The notes under the pieces: model-generated
Told to the model about the DNA's origin: nothing
What the model saw: the letters and a program-made list of their open reading frames with translations, nothing else
Database searches by the model: none
Assembly: GCA_003223395.1 (NCBI GenBank)
Contig: QHUZ01000005.1
Location: 1 to 40,736 of the forward strand
Direction of reading: 5' to 3'
DNA length: 40,736 bases
Source: Gemmatimonadota bacterium
GTDB taxonomy: Bacteria; Gemmatimonadota; Gemmatimonadetes; Gemmatimonadales; GWC2-71-9
Program-made: the position numbers and the translations under genes
Shown here: piece by piece, positions 17,592 through 25,816 of the stretch
Numbering within the stretch: the stretch's first letter is position 1
Layout of the letters: the number at the start of each line of letters is the position of its first letter

Positions 17592-17672
17592 ACTGTTCAG
17601 ACCTCTGCACAATGGGGCACGGCCCCGGACTGGAACGACCCACGCCACCGCGGTCGTGGGACGGGCTCAAAC

Positions 17673-17703
17673 AAAAATCCGCGAGACATTTGGTCCTCGC
17701 GGA
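17673..17703 (-). terminator. Terminator-like hairpin inside the cold-shock leader
   Basis: On the minus strand, an 8-bp stem (17703-17696 with 17685-17678, loop of 10) is followed by TTTTTGTTT. It lies between the promoter at 17778-17750 and the coding region. A second hairpin, CCCACG/CGTGGG, follows around 17639-17660. It could be an attenuator or the end of a short leader RNA. Confidence 0.6.
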
Positions 17704-17749
17704 GCGCAGACATCCGGTGACGGTGCCACGTATGCTTGAACCGCGGGCT

Positions 17750-17778
17750 AAGGTATGGAACGTCCTGAGGACTGTCAA
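17750..17778 (-). promoter_or_regulatory. Sigma70-type promoter TTGACA-N17-TACCTT for the cold-shock gene
   Basis: On the minus strand, a consensus TTGACA (17778-17773) and TACCTT (17755-17750) are separated by 17 bp. The predicted start near 17743 gives a leader of about 152 nt. The rest of 17592-17902 holds this leader and, on the plus strand, the upstream region of the aminopeptidase gene. Confidence 0.75.
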
Positions 17779-17902
17779 TCAAGCGCAATTCGTTCTTAGT
17801 GGCGACACTATGACAACATCATCATGGCACTCCTCATAAGTCCCCCATTCACGGGTAGATTCTGTGCTCCGCGACTCGCTTCCACAGCTACGAGGAACCT
17901 CG

Positions 17903-20350
17903 ATGCGCCTTCCGCTCTCCCTGCTCGCCGCCTGCCTGGCCGCCGCTCCGCTCAGCGCGCAGTCCAACGCCGAACTCATGGCCAACGACCACTACACCCG
18001 TTCGCATGATTACGATCTGGTCCATCAGCGCATCGAGGTCTCCAACTTCGACTGGGATTCCACATCGTTCGACGGGCAGGTGACCACCACGCTCGTCGCA
18101 CGCCGCGCCAGGCTCGACTCGGTGATCCTCGATGCGGGTGCCAAGCTCCAATTGAAGACCGTCACGCTGGCGCGCGGCGGAGCGCTGCGCACCGTGCGCC
18201 ACGGCGACACGCTCGTGGTCTTCCTACCGGCACCGATAGGGCCCGGCGACACCGCACGTTTCACGATCACCTACCACGGGGTGGTGGAGAACGGGCGGGG
18301 CCTCACGTACATCAATCCCGAGGGCCGACCGCACCGCCCGCGCCAGATCTGGAGTCAGGGCGAGGACCACGACAATCACTATTGGTTCCCTACCTACGAC
18401 TTCCCGAATGACAAGATGACGTGGGAGCTCGTCGCGACCGTGCCCAAAGGAATGAACGCTGTGTCGAACGGTCACCTGGTCTCGGATGTCATCGCCAGAG
18501 ACGGCGCGCGCACGCTCGATTGGCGACAGGACCAGCCATCCGCCACGTATCTCGTGTCGATCGTCGTCGCGCCGCTCGTCAAGATCCACGATGCGTGGCG
18601 CAACGTCGCCGTCGATTACTACGTCTACCACGAGGATTCGGCGTTGGCGCGCCCGTTATTCAAGATCACGCCCGACATGATCGACACGTACTCGCGTTTG
18701 ACAGGAATCGACTATCCCTGGGCGAAATACGCGCAAACCACCGTCGCCGACTTCTTTGGGGGCATGGAAAACGTCAGCGCGACCACCCTCGTCGATTGGC
18801 TACCGGGCCCGCGCAATTACCAGGACCGCCCATGGTATCCGTGGATTCTGATTCCGCACGAGCTCTCGCATCAATGGTTTGGCGACTACGTGACCACAGA
18901 GAATTGGGCCAACATGTGGCTCAACGAGGGATTTGCGGAATTCATGCCGGGTCAATACTGGGCGCGGAAATTGGGGGCACGTGCCGAGGAGGACTATTAT
19001 CAGGACGAGTACGATCAGTTCATGCAGATCGACCAGCAACGGCGCATGCCCCTCGCGGCGCTCGGTTCCAACAATATCTACCCGAAGGGCGCCTTGGTCC
19101 TGCAGATGCTCAAGCATTACCTGGGCGACCAGCCATTCTGGGCGGCGGTGCACCGCTACCTGGTCGATCATGCCTTCGACAACGCCACCACCGACGACCT
19201 GCGTCAAGCCGTGCTCGATGCCACCGGCGAGAACCTCGATTGGTTCTGGGATCAATGGATCTATCAGGCGGGCTACCCTGAATTCGTAGTCACCGCGAAG
19301 TACGATTCGAGCACATCGACCGCCACGCTGGTCGTGCAGCAGGTCCAGAAGGATTCGTCGAAGGCCGACAGCACTGGACTGCGCTACACGACACCCGCGG
19401 TGTTTCGCATGCCCGTTACGGTTCGCGTGGGTACCGCGCGGGGTGACATCACCGCCCGGGCACAGCTATCGCAGCGCGAGGACACGATCGTTGTCCGCGG
19501 CGTCACGAGTGCCCCGACCATGGTGATTTTCGACGACGGCAATGCGATCCTCAAACGGCTGACCTTCGAGCAGCCCACCGCGTGGCTCGCCGCTCAGCTC
19601 CAGCGCGACCCGAACCTGTGGAATCGTCACTGGATCATCGCGCAGTTGGCGCATCGCCCGGCCGACACCGCCGCGGCGGCGGCGGTTGTCAAAGCGGCAA
19701 CGAACGCCGACTATTTTCTCGTTCGGGTCGCCGCGGTCGGCGCGCTCCCTGCCTTCCCGGCCGCAACAGCGTTCCCCGCACTGCAGACCGCGATGGCCGA
19801 TACCTCGGCGCAGGTGCGCGCCGCGGCCGTCGAAGCGTTGGGCAATCTGGGCAGCGCACAAGTCACGGCCCTTGCGCGCCAGGTCTGGACCCACGATTCC
19901 AGCGACGCGGTGCGTGCTGCCGCGGTGCTGACGATGGCGCTCAGGGACACCGCCGGCCGCCGCGCCACTATTCTCCAGGCGCTGGGGACGCCTTCGTACC
20001 GCGACGCCATCCCGAACGCGGCCTACCGGGCCATCGCGCAGACCGGCGATACCACACTGATCGACGCGGTCGAGGCGCACGCCGGTGAGCAGCGGCTGGC
20101 GCCGCACGTCCTTGCCGCACTCGCCGGCCGCGGCAGCGCCCGTGCGCTCGATCTGTTGGTGAAGCATCTGGACGACGAACGCCAATATGTGCGGCGGTGG
20201 GCGCTGGAAGCGTTCCGATTCTCACTGCCCCGCGCAATCGCGCAGTCGAAACTTCAAGCGATCGGCGGCGGACTGAAATTCCCCGACACGAAGCAGGCGG
20301 TTGCGGACCTGCTGGAGCAATGGCAAAAGGGTGGCGGGCGCGAGCAGTAG
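17903..20350 (+). CDS. Secreted M1-family metallo-aminopeptidase with C-terminal HEAT repeats
   Basis: An 815-aa zinc aminopeptidase. The signal peptide is MRLPLSLLAACLAAAPLSAQ. The N-terminal beta domain covers about residues 25-230. The catalytic domain has the substrate-recognition motif GGMENVSA (a GAMEN variant) and the zinc site H319-E-x-x-H323 with E342 18 residues later (HELSHQWFGD ... NEGF). The last 230 residues are HEAT-like repeats (ALPAFPAATAFPALQTAMAD, AAAVEALGNLG). ATG 17903 is chosen over an in-frame start 13 codons earlier because it begins the signal peptide. It would digest peptides in the periplasm. No co-transcribed neighbour. Confidence 0.94.
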   Translation: MRLPLSLLAACLAAAPLSAQSNAELMANDHYTRSHDYDLVHQRIEVSNFDWDSTSFDGQVTTTLVARRARLDSVILDAGAKLQLKTVTLARGGALRTVRHGDTLVVFLPAPIGPGDTARFTITYHGVVENGRGLTYINPEGRPHRPRQIWSQGEDHDNHYWFPTYDFPNDKMTWELVATVPKGMNAVSNGHLVSDVIARDGARTLDWRQDQPSATYLVSIVVAPLVKIHDAWRNVAVDYYVYHEDSALARPLFKITPDMIDTYSRLTGIDYPWAKYAQTTVADFFGGMENVSATTLVDWLPGPRNYQDRPWYPWILIPHELSHQWFGDYVTTENWANMWLNEGFAEFMPGQYWARKLGARAEEDYYQDEYDQFMQIDQQRRMPLAALGSNNIYPKGALVLQMLKHYLGDQPFWAAVHRYLVDHAFDNATTDDLRQAVLDATGENLDWFWDQWIYQAGYPEFVVTAKYDSSTSTATLVVQQVQKDSSKADSTGLRYTTPAVFRMPVTVRVGTARGDITARAQLSQREDTIVVRGVTSAPTMVIFDDGNAILKRLTFEQPTAWLAAQLQRDPNLWNRHWIIAQLAHRPADTAAAAAVVKAATNADYFLVRVAAVGALPAFPAATAFPALQTAMADTSAQVRAAAVEALGNLGSAQVTALARQVWTHDSSDAVRAAAVLTMALRDTAGRRATILQALGTPSYRDAIPNAAYRAIAQTGDTTLIDAVEAHAGEQRLAPHVLAALAGRGSARALDLLVKHLDDERQYVRRWALEAFRFSLPRAIAQSKLQAIGGGLKFPDTKQAVADLLEQWQKGGGREQ

Positions 20351-20391
20351 CCGGCGAGCATAAACTATTGTGACATAGCCACTTAGATCGC

Positions 20392-20940
20392 CTACTGCTG
20401 ACTGGCCGTCTTGGTGCTGTCCGGTTTGAGCGCATTGCGGAAAGCGAGCAGGGCGTCGTCGTAGTTCTTCAGACGAGATGTCAGTGTCGTTGCCACCGTT
20501 GCAGGGTCGCGTCCCGCCGTCTTCTCGCAGACGGGCAGCGCCGCGTTCAACGAATCCAGCCGTACCGTCAACTGCTTCGCCAGAACGCGCATCGAGTCGG
20601 CGTACGCGGTCGCCTGCATCTTCGGCCGGCCGCTGATGATGAATGACCGCGCGGTGCCGCACAGCCCGCCCAGGCGGCGAGCCGCCCGGCGACGGGTGAG
20701 TGAATCGGCCTGCTGGGTGCGCGCGACGCGGTTCACCCCGTCGCGGATCTGCGCGATGCCGCGTGTCGCGGTCTTCAGCCCTTCCATGTATCGGATCTGC
20801 TCGATCGTCGGCGGAGGCGCCGGGACCGTAGCCTGCGCAGGCACGGGTACCGGCACAAGCGGCGGCACCGAGTCCTTGTGCGTGACCGTATCCTGTTGAT
20901 ACGCCACGAGCGTGACAACCATCACCAATTCCCACAACAT
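20392..20940 (-). CDS. Probable exported protein, function unknown
   Basis: A 182-aa protein with a hydrophobic N-terminus (MLWELVMVVTLVAYQQ) followed by a proline-rich linker (VPPLVPVPVPAQATVPAPPP) and a helical C-terminal region with a cysteine pair (GLCGTAR, LPVCEKTAG). No known domain is recognised. It is divergent from the next gene, with 49 bp between starts, and convergent with the aminopeptidase gene 41 bp away. An in-frame ATG six codons later is an alternative start. Periplasmic or envelope location is inferred from the N-terminus and linker. Confidence 0.65.
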   Translation of the reverse strand: MLWELVMVVTLVAYQQDTVTHKDSVPPLVPVPVPAQATVPAPPPTIEQIRYMEGLKTATRGIAQIRDGVNRVARTQQADSLTRRRAARRLGGLCGTARSFIISGRPKMQATAYADSMRVLAKQLTVRLDSLNAALPVCEKTAGRDPATVATTLTSRLKNYDDALLAFRNALKPDSTKTASQQ

Positions 20941-20989
20941 CGCTGGTACTCCTCTAACAGTTGAATTCCTGCCCCGTTATTATCCCGGG

Positions 20990-21610
20990 ATGTCCGTTCC
21001 CGCAACTACTCGCATCATGCGGACCTTTGAGGACCGCGCTGACGCGCTTGCTCACTTCTTCCAGCGCGCCGGTGAAGCACCGCGTCTCATCGCCTACGAC
21101 GACGCGGTCGGCTTACCGCTCGATCAAGCTCTCGCGGCGCTCGAGTGGACCGCACAGGTCGGCATTCTCGCCGCCGAGGATCTCGTGCACGCCGCGCGCC
21201 TCGGCCCGGATTCGGCTGCCGTCGTCGTAGAACGCCGGGACGGCGAGAACCGTGTCTTCGTGTACTTCGGCCCGCGCATGGACGCGCCGCCCGCGGACCC
21301 TTACGAAGGTACCCTGCTCTACGATGAGCCGGGAGTCCGCTCGTACATTTTCGCACAACGCGGCCACGCGATGGCGCATTTTCTCCGTGCCACGCACGGA
21401 CTGGGCGCGGCGTTGAGTCTGTTATCACGGCGCGCACCCGAGCTGCGTCACATTCGTCGCTGGACGCAGGCGCTCTTCGCCGAACCCGCCGTCGGTCGCT
21501 CCACACAACTGCTCGCCGGTTGGTATGCCACGAGTGGGGCCGGCTTTCTATTCATCCCGGCCGACTCAGACCAGCCGTTTGCCTACTGCGAGGTGGCTGT
21601 AGAGGGGTAA
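20990..21610 (+). CDS. Protein of unknown function
   Basis: A 206-aa soluble protein without a signal peptide. It begins MSVPATTRIMRTFEDRADAL and contains a helical first half (PLDQALAALEWTAQVGILAA) and a region with beta-like segments (AVVVERRDGENRVFVYFGP, GAGFLFIPADSDQPFAYCEV). I recognise no family. A longer in-frame start at 20912 would overlap the divergent gene, so ATG 20990 is preferred. It precedes the 629-bp stretch without a protein gene. Confidence 0.7.
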   Translation: MSVPATTRIMRTFEDRADALAHFFQRAGEAPRLIAYDDAVGLPLDQALAALEWTAQVGILAAEDLVHAARLGPDSAAVVVERRDGENRVFVYFGPRMDAPPADPYEGTLLYDEPGVRSYIFAQRGHAMAHFLRATHGLGAALSLLSRRAPELRHIRRWTQALFAEPAVGRSTQLLAGWYATSGAGFLFIPADSDQPFAYCEVAVEG

Positions 21611-21651
21611 ATACCCCGATGTGGGAACGTGCGTTGCTGTGGATTCACAAC

Positions 21652-21666
21652 TCCACATCATGTGGA
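21652..21666. promoter_or_regulatory. Palindrome TCCACAT-C-ATGTGGA, possible operator
   Basis: A perfect 7-bp inverted repeat with a single central base, surrounded by further TGTGG/CCACA motifs (TGTGGAT at 21638-21644, TCCACAT near 21705). It lies about 90-120 bp upstream of the proposed RNA promoter. The motif density suggests protein binding, but the regulator is unknown. One copy resembles a DnaA box in 7 of 9 positions, which is weak. Confidence 0.4.
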
Positions 21667-21753
21667 CGACCCCCGGAACAAGTTGCGGAATCAGTCTTTA
21701 CTCTCCACATGCCGTGCACATCGAAGTGAGCTAACCCGAAGAAACATCGGCAC

Positions 21754-21781
21754 TTGCGCGGTTTTTGAGCACCCCTATATT
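21754..21781 (+). promoter_or_regulatory. Probable promoter TTGCGC-N16-TATATT for a non-coding RNA
   Basis: A -35-like TTGCGC (21754-21759) and a strong -10-like TATATT (21776-21781) are 16 bp apart in a locally AT-richer patch. Transcription would begin near 21788, at the base of a long stem-loop, and no open frame of convincing quality follows. Confidence 0.6.
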
Positions 21782-21787
21782 GATGTC

Positions 21788-22223
21788 ACGCGAGTTGAAG
21801 GGAAGGGTTGGGACCTGGCGTCTCAACAACGCCTTTAACTCGAGTCCGAACGGAAATTCCGGGGAGGGCGCCGATGCAACCAAGGGCTCAGGCGCTCGTT
21901 GATCCGGGAGTCAACTCACCGGGTCGGACAGCTGGGGCCAGTCGCGTTGCCCTAGCCACGTCGAAATGGTGCCTCGACGTGCAGTGCGGAAGGTCGGTCC
22001 GCGACCCGATCTGACCCGTAGCACCCACATTGGTGAACCGAGCGACCCGACGGGGTTGCTTGGGGATGGAAGCCGGAGCCTCTGTTTGCCCTACCGAGGA
22101 CGAAACAGTCCATAGGTGGCGGCGGAGAGAAGAACGAAGGGCGCAAGCCCTCGACTCCGGGTAGCCAATGTGTCGGAGCCCCCGGGCGCGCTTATCGAGC
22201 CGTCCCGGGGGCTTCGTGTTTTT
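21788..22223 (+). ncRNA. Candidate structured non-coding RNA of about 430 nt, class not recognised
   Basis: The stretch 21611-22239 has no credible protein gene. The part after the promoter is full of pairable segments: GAGTTGAAGG (21792) with CCTTTAACTC (21832) enclosing GTTGGGA/TCTCAAC; GTCCGA with TCGGAC closing a domain of about 90 nt that contains GCGCC/GGCGC and GATGCAAC/GTTGATC; a perfect 8-bp hairpin CACGTCGA/TCGACGTG near 21958-21982; and GCGGA/TCCGC. It ends in a strong terminator at 22177-22223. I checked it by eye against RNase P RNA, tmRNA, 6S RNA, SRP RNA and common riboswitches; the conserved cores of these are absent. Function unknown. Confidence 0.55.
22177..22223 (+). terminator. 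Intrinsic terminator, plus strand
   Basis: A 10-bp stem, AGCCCCCGGG (22177-22186) with CCCGGGGGCT (22204-22213), is followed by TCGTG and TTTTT (22219-22223). It has no gene upstream on this strand except the candidate RNA, and is 17 bp from the convergent acyltransferase stop codon. Confidence 0.85.
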
Positions 22224-22239
22224 ACGCCGCATGTTGGGG

Positions 22240-23589
22240 TTAGCGCGGCGGGAGCTGGAGTCTTGGAAGGTTGGTGTCCACTTCGTGAGCCTTGTGGAAC
22301 GGCGGCCGCGGCCCGCGAATGGGAATGAGATGCGCGATCGAGTTCGCATAAAACTCGAGCAGCGGACGGCCCCGCGGCAATACCACCAGCGTGTCACCGT
22401 CGGCGACGACCAGCCGCCGCATCCGCAGCATGCGCCAGGCGCGATCCCAGACCTCGGCGATCCGCGCGCCCCCTCGGACGACTTTGCCGTTCACGTCCTT
22501 GAGCCGATCCCGCAGCTGGTCCATGCGCTCGAGCAGCGCGTCCTGCTGGACGACCGTCTGGCCGAAGGAAAGCAGCGCGGCCGCGGCCAGCGGAACGGGC
22601 GTGACGGGAATGATCGCCCCGATGCGCATCTGCATCTCGCGGGCGAGCCGTTCGAGCTCCGGCAGGCGCGCTTCCTTGGGAAGCGTCAAGACATCCGGGG
22701 GTGCGGTCTTGAGCCAGGCGCGCAGTGACAGCGGCGTCCCGAAGTTCACCGCGACGCGCCCGTAGCGCTTCAGGCGGCCGGTGAACAGCCTGACCGTATT
22801 GCTGACGAGGTAGGACACCACCGTGCCGAGCTGGGCGAGCCGGCCGGGGCGGTCACCCTCGTGGATGAGCTCGCGAATCAGCGAACGGTCCTCCAGCACA
22901 CGGTCGTAGTTCAGTGCGACTGGTACAAACCAGATATCCCGGTCGAACGCCGGGTCCGTCAGCGTGCGGCAGATGTAATCGAGCAGCCCCAGTTTCGGGG
23001 GCCGCAACTTGCCGTCGCGTGACAGGCCGCCCTCCGGGAAGATCCCTTGGGTGACGCCGTTGCGGGTGATGAGCTGGACGTACCGCTCGAGCACCGTGTG
23101 ATACAACGGCTCGCGGAAACGCCGCCGAATGAAGTACGCGCCGAACGACTTGAAGACATACTCGAGGGGCCAGGCACGCGCCCATTCGCCCACCGCATAG
23201 CTCACGTGCACGCCGCGGGCGAGTACGTACGCCACGACGACGTAGTCTGCGTTGGACCGGTGATTCATCAGGTAGACGACGACGTCGCGCTTGGGGATCT
23301 GCTCCAGCGCGCGCTCATCTTGGTAATCGACGCTGGTCTTGTAGAGGAGATTGACGATGATCTTCGCGAGGTTGTAGCCGACTTTGTAGTACGACAACAC
23401 GTTGAAATGCGGAATGATTTCGTCCAGGTATTTCCGCACCTGCCGCCGCACCGCCGGCTCCGGGAGTCCATGCTCGGCCATGTGCGCCTGGACAGCGGCG
23501 GTGATCGCGGCATCGTCCGCAAGCGCCCGTCTGGCTAACCGTCGCTCCTGCAGCTTGTAGCGGTTTAGCCGGACACGGAACTCGTGAAT
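22240..23589 (-). CDS. Glycerol-3-phosphate acyltransferase-like protein (PlsB family)
   Basis: About 449 aa. The acyltransferase motifs are in order: NHRSNADYV (H110-x4-D115, catalytic), FIRRRFREPLYH (block II), FPEGGLSRDGKL (block III) and WFVPVALNYDRV (block IV). This is the PlsB arrangement, acylating glycerol-3-phosphate in membrane phospholipid synthesis; it is shorter than E. coli PlsB (about 800 aa). No ATG, GTG or TTG lies at the expected N-terminus. The best initiation site is ATT at 23589, 7 nt after AAGGAGG, inside the htpX 3' end (25-nt overlap); the first in-frame ATG would remove about 36 residues. Last gene of the lemA-htpX operon. Confidence 0.85.
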   Translation of the reverse strand: MHEFRVRLNRYKLQERRLARRALADDAAITAAVQAHMAEHGLPEPAVRRQVRKYLDEIIPHFNVLSYYKVGYNLAKIIVNLLYKTSVDYQDERALEQIPKRDVVVYLMNHRSNADYVVVAYVLARGVHVSYAVGEWARAWPLEYVFKSFGAYFIRRRFREPLYHTVLERYVQLITRNGVTQGIFPEGGLSRDGKLRPPKLGLLDYICRTLTDPAFDRDIWFVPVALNYDRVLEDRSLIRELIHEGDRPGRLAQLGTVVSYLVSNTVRLFTGRLKRYGRVAVNFGTPLSLRAWLKTAPPDVLTLPKEARLPELERLAREMQMRIGAIIPVTPVPLAAAALLSFGQTVVQQDALLERMDQLRDRLKDVNGKVVRGGARIAEVWDRAWRMLRMRRLVVADGDTLVVLPRGRPLLEFYANSIAHLIPIRGPRPPFHKAHEVDTNLPRLQLPPR

Positions 23590-24575
23590 GAGCCTCCCTC
23601 CTTCTTGAGCTGCGCGTATCCCATTCCCTTGAGTCGCGAGATCCGCATGCTCATCGGCGGATGGGTGGCGAATCGGTCGGCGAGCCAGCCCTCGCTGTTC
23701 GTGAGCCGCCGCCCCAGCGGGTCGCAGATGCACAGATGTGCGGCGCCGCTCTTGATCGCCCGCGTCGGCGCGTCGGCGGCCTCGATCTTGGCCAGGGCGC
23801 TGGCGAGCGCCAGGGGATTGCGCGTGAACTGCGCACTCATGGCGTCCGCCAGGTACTCCCGCCCGCGTTGGACCGCCAGGGCGAGGAGTTGGATGATCAG
23901 GGGCGCGAGGATCCACGAGATCACCCACAGCGCCAGCAGGACTGCCAGCAGCGGCCCTGCATTCTTGGACTTGCGACCGCCCCGGATCGGGATGCCGCCG
24001 CCGCGCATCATCCGCCCCATGCCGTCGCGCATCAGCAGCACCGCGCCCACCAGCGCCGCCAGCGTCGTCATCAGCCGGATGTCGAGGTTCTTCACGTGGC
24101 CGAGCTCGTGGCCGATCACGGCCTGGAGCTCGTCGCGGTTGCAGACGGTCAACAGCCCGCGCGTCACGGCGATGTGCGCATCGCGCATGTCGTGGCCGGT
24201 GGCGAAGGCGTTGGGATCGTCGTCGGGAATGATCCAGATGCGCGGGCGCGGCACGCCGGCGGCAATGGCCATTTCATCGACCACGTTGGCGACCTGCCGT
24301 TCGGCGTCGGTCTTGGGGTCGGTCAGCTCTGCGGCGCCGGTGGACCAGAGCACTTTCTCCGGGCCGGTCTTGTACGCGTACCAGACTCCGATAATCGCCG
24401 CGGTCGTCAGGAACAAACCGAGCCACGGGAAGGGGTGAGACCCCTCGAGCGCCCAGATGTAGTCGCCGCCGAATCCCAACCACGCGAAGAACAGCACGAA
24501 GCCAATCACCAGCCAGGTCGTGCGCCGGCGATTGGCTTCCTGTTGTTGAAAAAGATTAGCGTCGGGAGAGGTCAA
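23565..24575 (-). CDS. htpX: Membrane zinc metalloprotease HtpX
   Basis: A 336-aa M48 protease that degrades damaged membrane proteins. TM segments lie at about 20-42 and 50-66 and again in the middle (LLAVLLALWVISWILAPLII). The zinc motif is H156-E-x-x-H160 in VIGHELGHVKNLD, with the third ligand probably in REYLADAMSA. PNAFATGHDMRDAHIAVTRG is typical of HtpX. The start is taken as TTG 24575, overlapping lemA by 20 nt; no ATG is available before TM1. LemA and HtpX are often paired. The 3' end overlaps the acyltransferase gene. Confidence 0.93.
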   Translation of the reverse strand: MTSPDANLFQQQEANRRRTTWLVIGFVLFFAWLGFGGDYIWALEGSHPFPWLGLFLTTAAIIGVWYAYKTGPEKVLWSTGAAELTDPKTDAERQVANVVDEMAIAAGVPRPRIWIIPDDDPNAFATGHDMRDAHIAVTRGLLTVCNRDELQAVIGHELGHVKNLDIRLMTTLAALVGAVLLMRDGMGRMMRGGGIPIRGGRKSKNAGPLLAVLLALWVISWILAPLIIQLLALAVQRGREYLADAMSAQFTRNPLALASALAKIEAADAPTRAIKSGAAHLCICDPLGRRLTNSEGWLADRFATHPPMSMRISRLKGMGYAQLKKEGGSFTSSVSG

Positions 24576-25125
24576 CCTGCGGTACCGCGCGCTCAGCTTG
24601 ATCTTCGATCTCCCACAGATCCGTCCGCTCGGCGTGGGCCACGCCCGCCACGAGCGTCGTGGGAAACTGCTGCTGCTTGGTGTTGTACTGCGTTGCGGTG
24701 TCGTTATAGAGCTGCCGGGCAAACGCGATCCGGTTCTCGGTGGACGTCAGCTCCTCCTGCAGCTGGCCGATGTTACCGGTCGCCTTGAGGTCGGGATAGC
24801 GTTCCACCGTGACCAGCAGCCGCGACAACGCGCCCGAGAGCGCGTTCTCCGCCTGGCTGACCTGCTTCATCGCTTCCGGTCCCGACGCATTCACCTTCAC
24901 CGCTTGATTGCGCGCCTGAATCACCGCTTCGAGCGTCGAGCGCTCGAAATCCATGGCGCCTTTGACGGCGTTGACGAGATTCGGGATCAGATCGTGGCGG
25001 CGCTTGAGCTGTACGTCGATCTGCTTGAAGGCATTGACGGTCTGGTTCTTGAGCGAGATGAGCCCGTTATAGGCGCTCACCATCCACAGACCAACGATTA
25101 CTACGAGTACCAGCAGCACCCACAT
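24556..25125 (-). CDS. lemA: LemA family protein
   Basis: A 189-aa protein with one N-terminal membrane helix (MWVLLVLVVIVGLWMVSAY) and a long coiled-coil helical bundle. Family signatures are YNGLISLKNQTVNAFKQIDV, RRHDLIPNLVNAVKG and LTSTENRIAFARQLYNDTAT. The function of LemA is not well defined; frequent pairing with HtpX suggests a role in envelope quality control. ATG 25125 has AGGAGA about 8 nt upstream. First gene of the lemA-htpX-acyltransferase operon; the palindromic repeat lies directly upstream. Confidence 0.94.
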   Translation of the reverse strand: MWVLLVLVVIVGLWMVSAYNGLISLKNQTVNAFKQIDVQLKRRHDLIPNLVNAVKGAMDFERSTLEAVIQARNQAVKVNASGPEAMKQVSQAENALSGALSRLLVTVERYPDLKATGNIGQLQEELTSTENRIAFARQLYNDTATQYNTKQQQFPTTLVAGVAHAERTDLWEIEDQAERAVPQVDLSRR

Positions 25126-25145
25126 GATTATCGTCTCCTGTAATG

Positions 25146-25173
25146 GTAGGGGCGCAGCATGCTGCGCCCGTAC
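25146..25173. repeat. 28-bp palindromic dispersed repeat, copy 3
   Basis: Same element as at 3092-3119, with one substitution in the right arm (CCCGTAC instead of CCCCTAC). It occupies the 55-bp gap between the MerR-like gene and lemA, upstream of the lemA ribosome-binding site. Confidence 0.88.
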
Positions 25174-25180
25174 AGATGTA

Positions 25181-25816
25181 TTACGTGCTGTGGGGCAGGA
25201 GTTTCGCGATCGCCTGGCGGACGGTCTCCGCCAACCCGTGGTCGTCGGCGCCCAGCCGGGCGAGGGGGTGGTCGGCGTCGACGTGGAGCTCGACCCCGCG
25301 CGTCACCGGAATGCGGCGCCAGACAGTGGGCCCACTGGTCTCCTTGTCGGCATCGCGTGTCAGCCAGGCGGTGAGCGCGCGGCCGGAGCGCCCGCGCGGC
25401 ATCCCCTCGGCGCCTTTCAGCGGCAGGCGGTCCGGCGTCGGCAGCGAGGTGCCCAGCACCTGGGCGCAGCGCCGCTCCAGGACGTCGCCCGTCTGGTCAT
25501 GCATGTCCTTGGTGATCGCCGCCAGCGTCGCGCCTTCCATCTGCCGCAGCTTGATCGCGAGCAGCTGGAGGAAGTGGCGGTACGAATAGGTCGCGGCCGT
25601 CCCCCGGCCTTCCGGCGGACTCACCAGACCGCGCGTCACGTAAAACCGGATGGTGCGCTCGCTGGGCGCCGCGCGTGCAGCGGCGTTGATCGGCGTTACC
25701 GCCGACGCGTCGAGGACGGCTCCGACCACGACGGAAAGATCCCGCAGGTTCCAGGGCGCAAGGTTTCGGTATTCTCGCAAGACGTGCAGCGGATCGGCGT
25801 GAGCGACAGTCGTCAT
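25181..25816 (-). CDS. MerR-type helix-turn-helix regulator
   Basis: A 211-aa protein. Residues about 55-110 hold a MerR-like winged helix (SERTIRFYVTRGLVSPPEGR, YSYRHFLQLLAIKLRQMEG), followed by a helical segment (TLAAITKDMHDQTGDVLERR) and a C-terminal region of beta character ending in HVDADHPLARLGADDHGLAE. No metal-binding cysteine pattern of classic MerR sensors is seen, so the signal is unknown. ATG 25816 overlaps the stop of the response-regulator gene by 4 nt. It is the last of three overlapping regulator genes. Confidence 0.82.
   Translation of the reverse strand: MTTVAHADPLHVLREYRNLAPWNLRDLSVVVGAVLDASAVTPINAAARAAPSERTIRFYVTRGLVSPPEGRGTAATYSYRHFLQLLAIKLRQMEGATLAAITKDMHDQTGDVLERRCAQVLGTSLPTPDRLPLKGAEGMPRGRSGRALTAWLTRDADKETSGPTVWRRIPVTRGVELHVDADHPLARLGADDHGLAETVRQAIAKLLPHST

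Noticed and set aside
21788-22223. RNase P RNA, tmRNA, group I or group II intron as identity of the structured region
   Set aside because: The RNase P P4 core, the tmRNA 3' tRNA-like end with CCA, intron core motifs and domain V were looked for and not found.
23661-24788. Plus-strand open frame opposite htpX
   Set aside because: Low-complexity glutamine/histidine/arginine-rich translation; the minus strand encodes HtpX with intact zinc motif.
25143-25589. Plus-strand frame beginning with MVGAQHAAPVQ
   Set aside because: The start is the palindromic repeat and the rest is antisense to the MerR-like gene.
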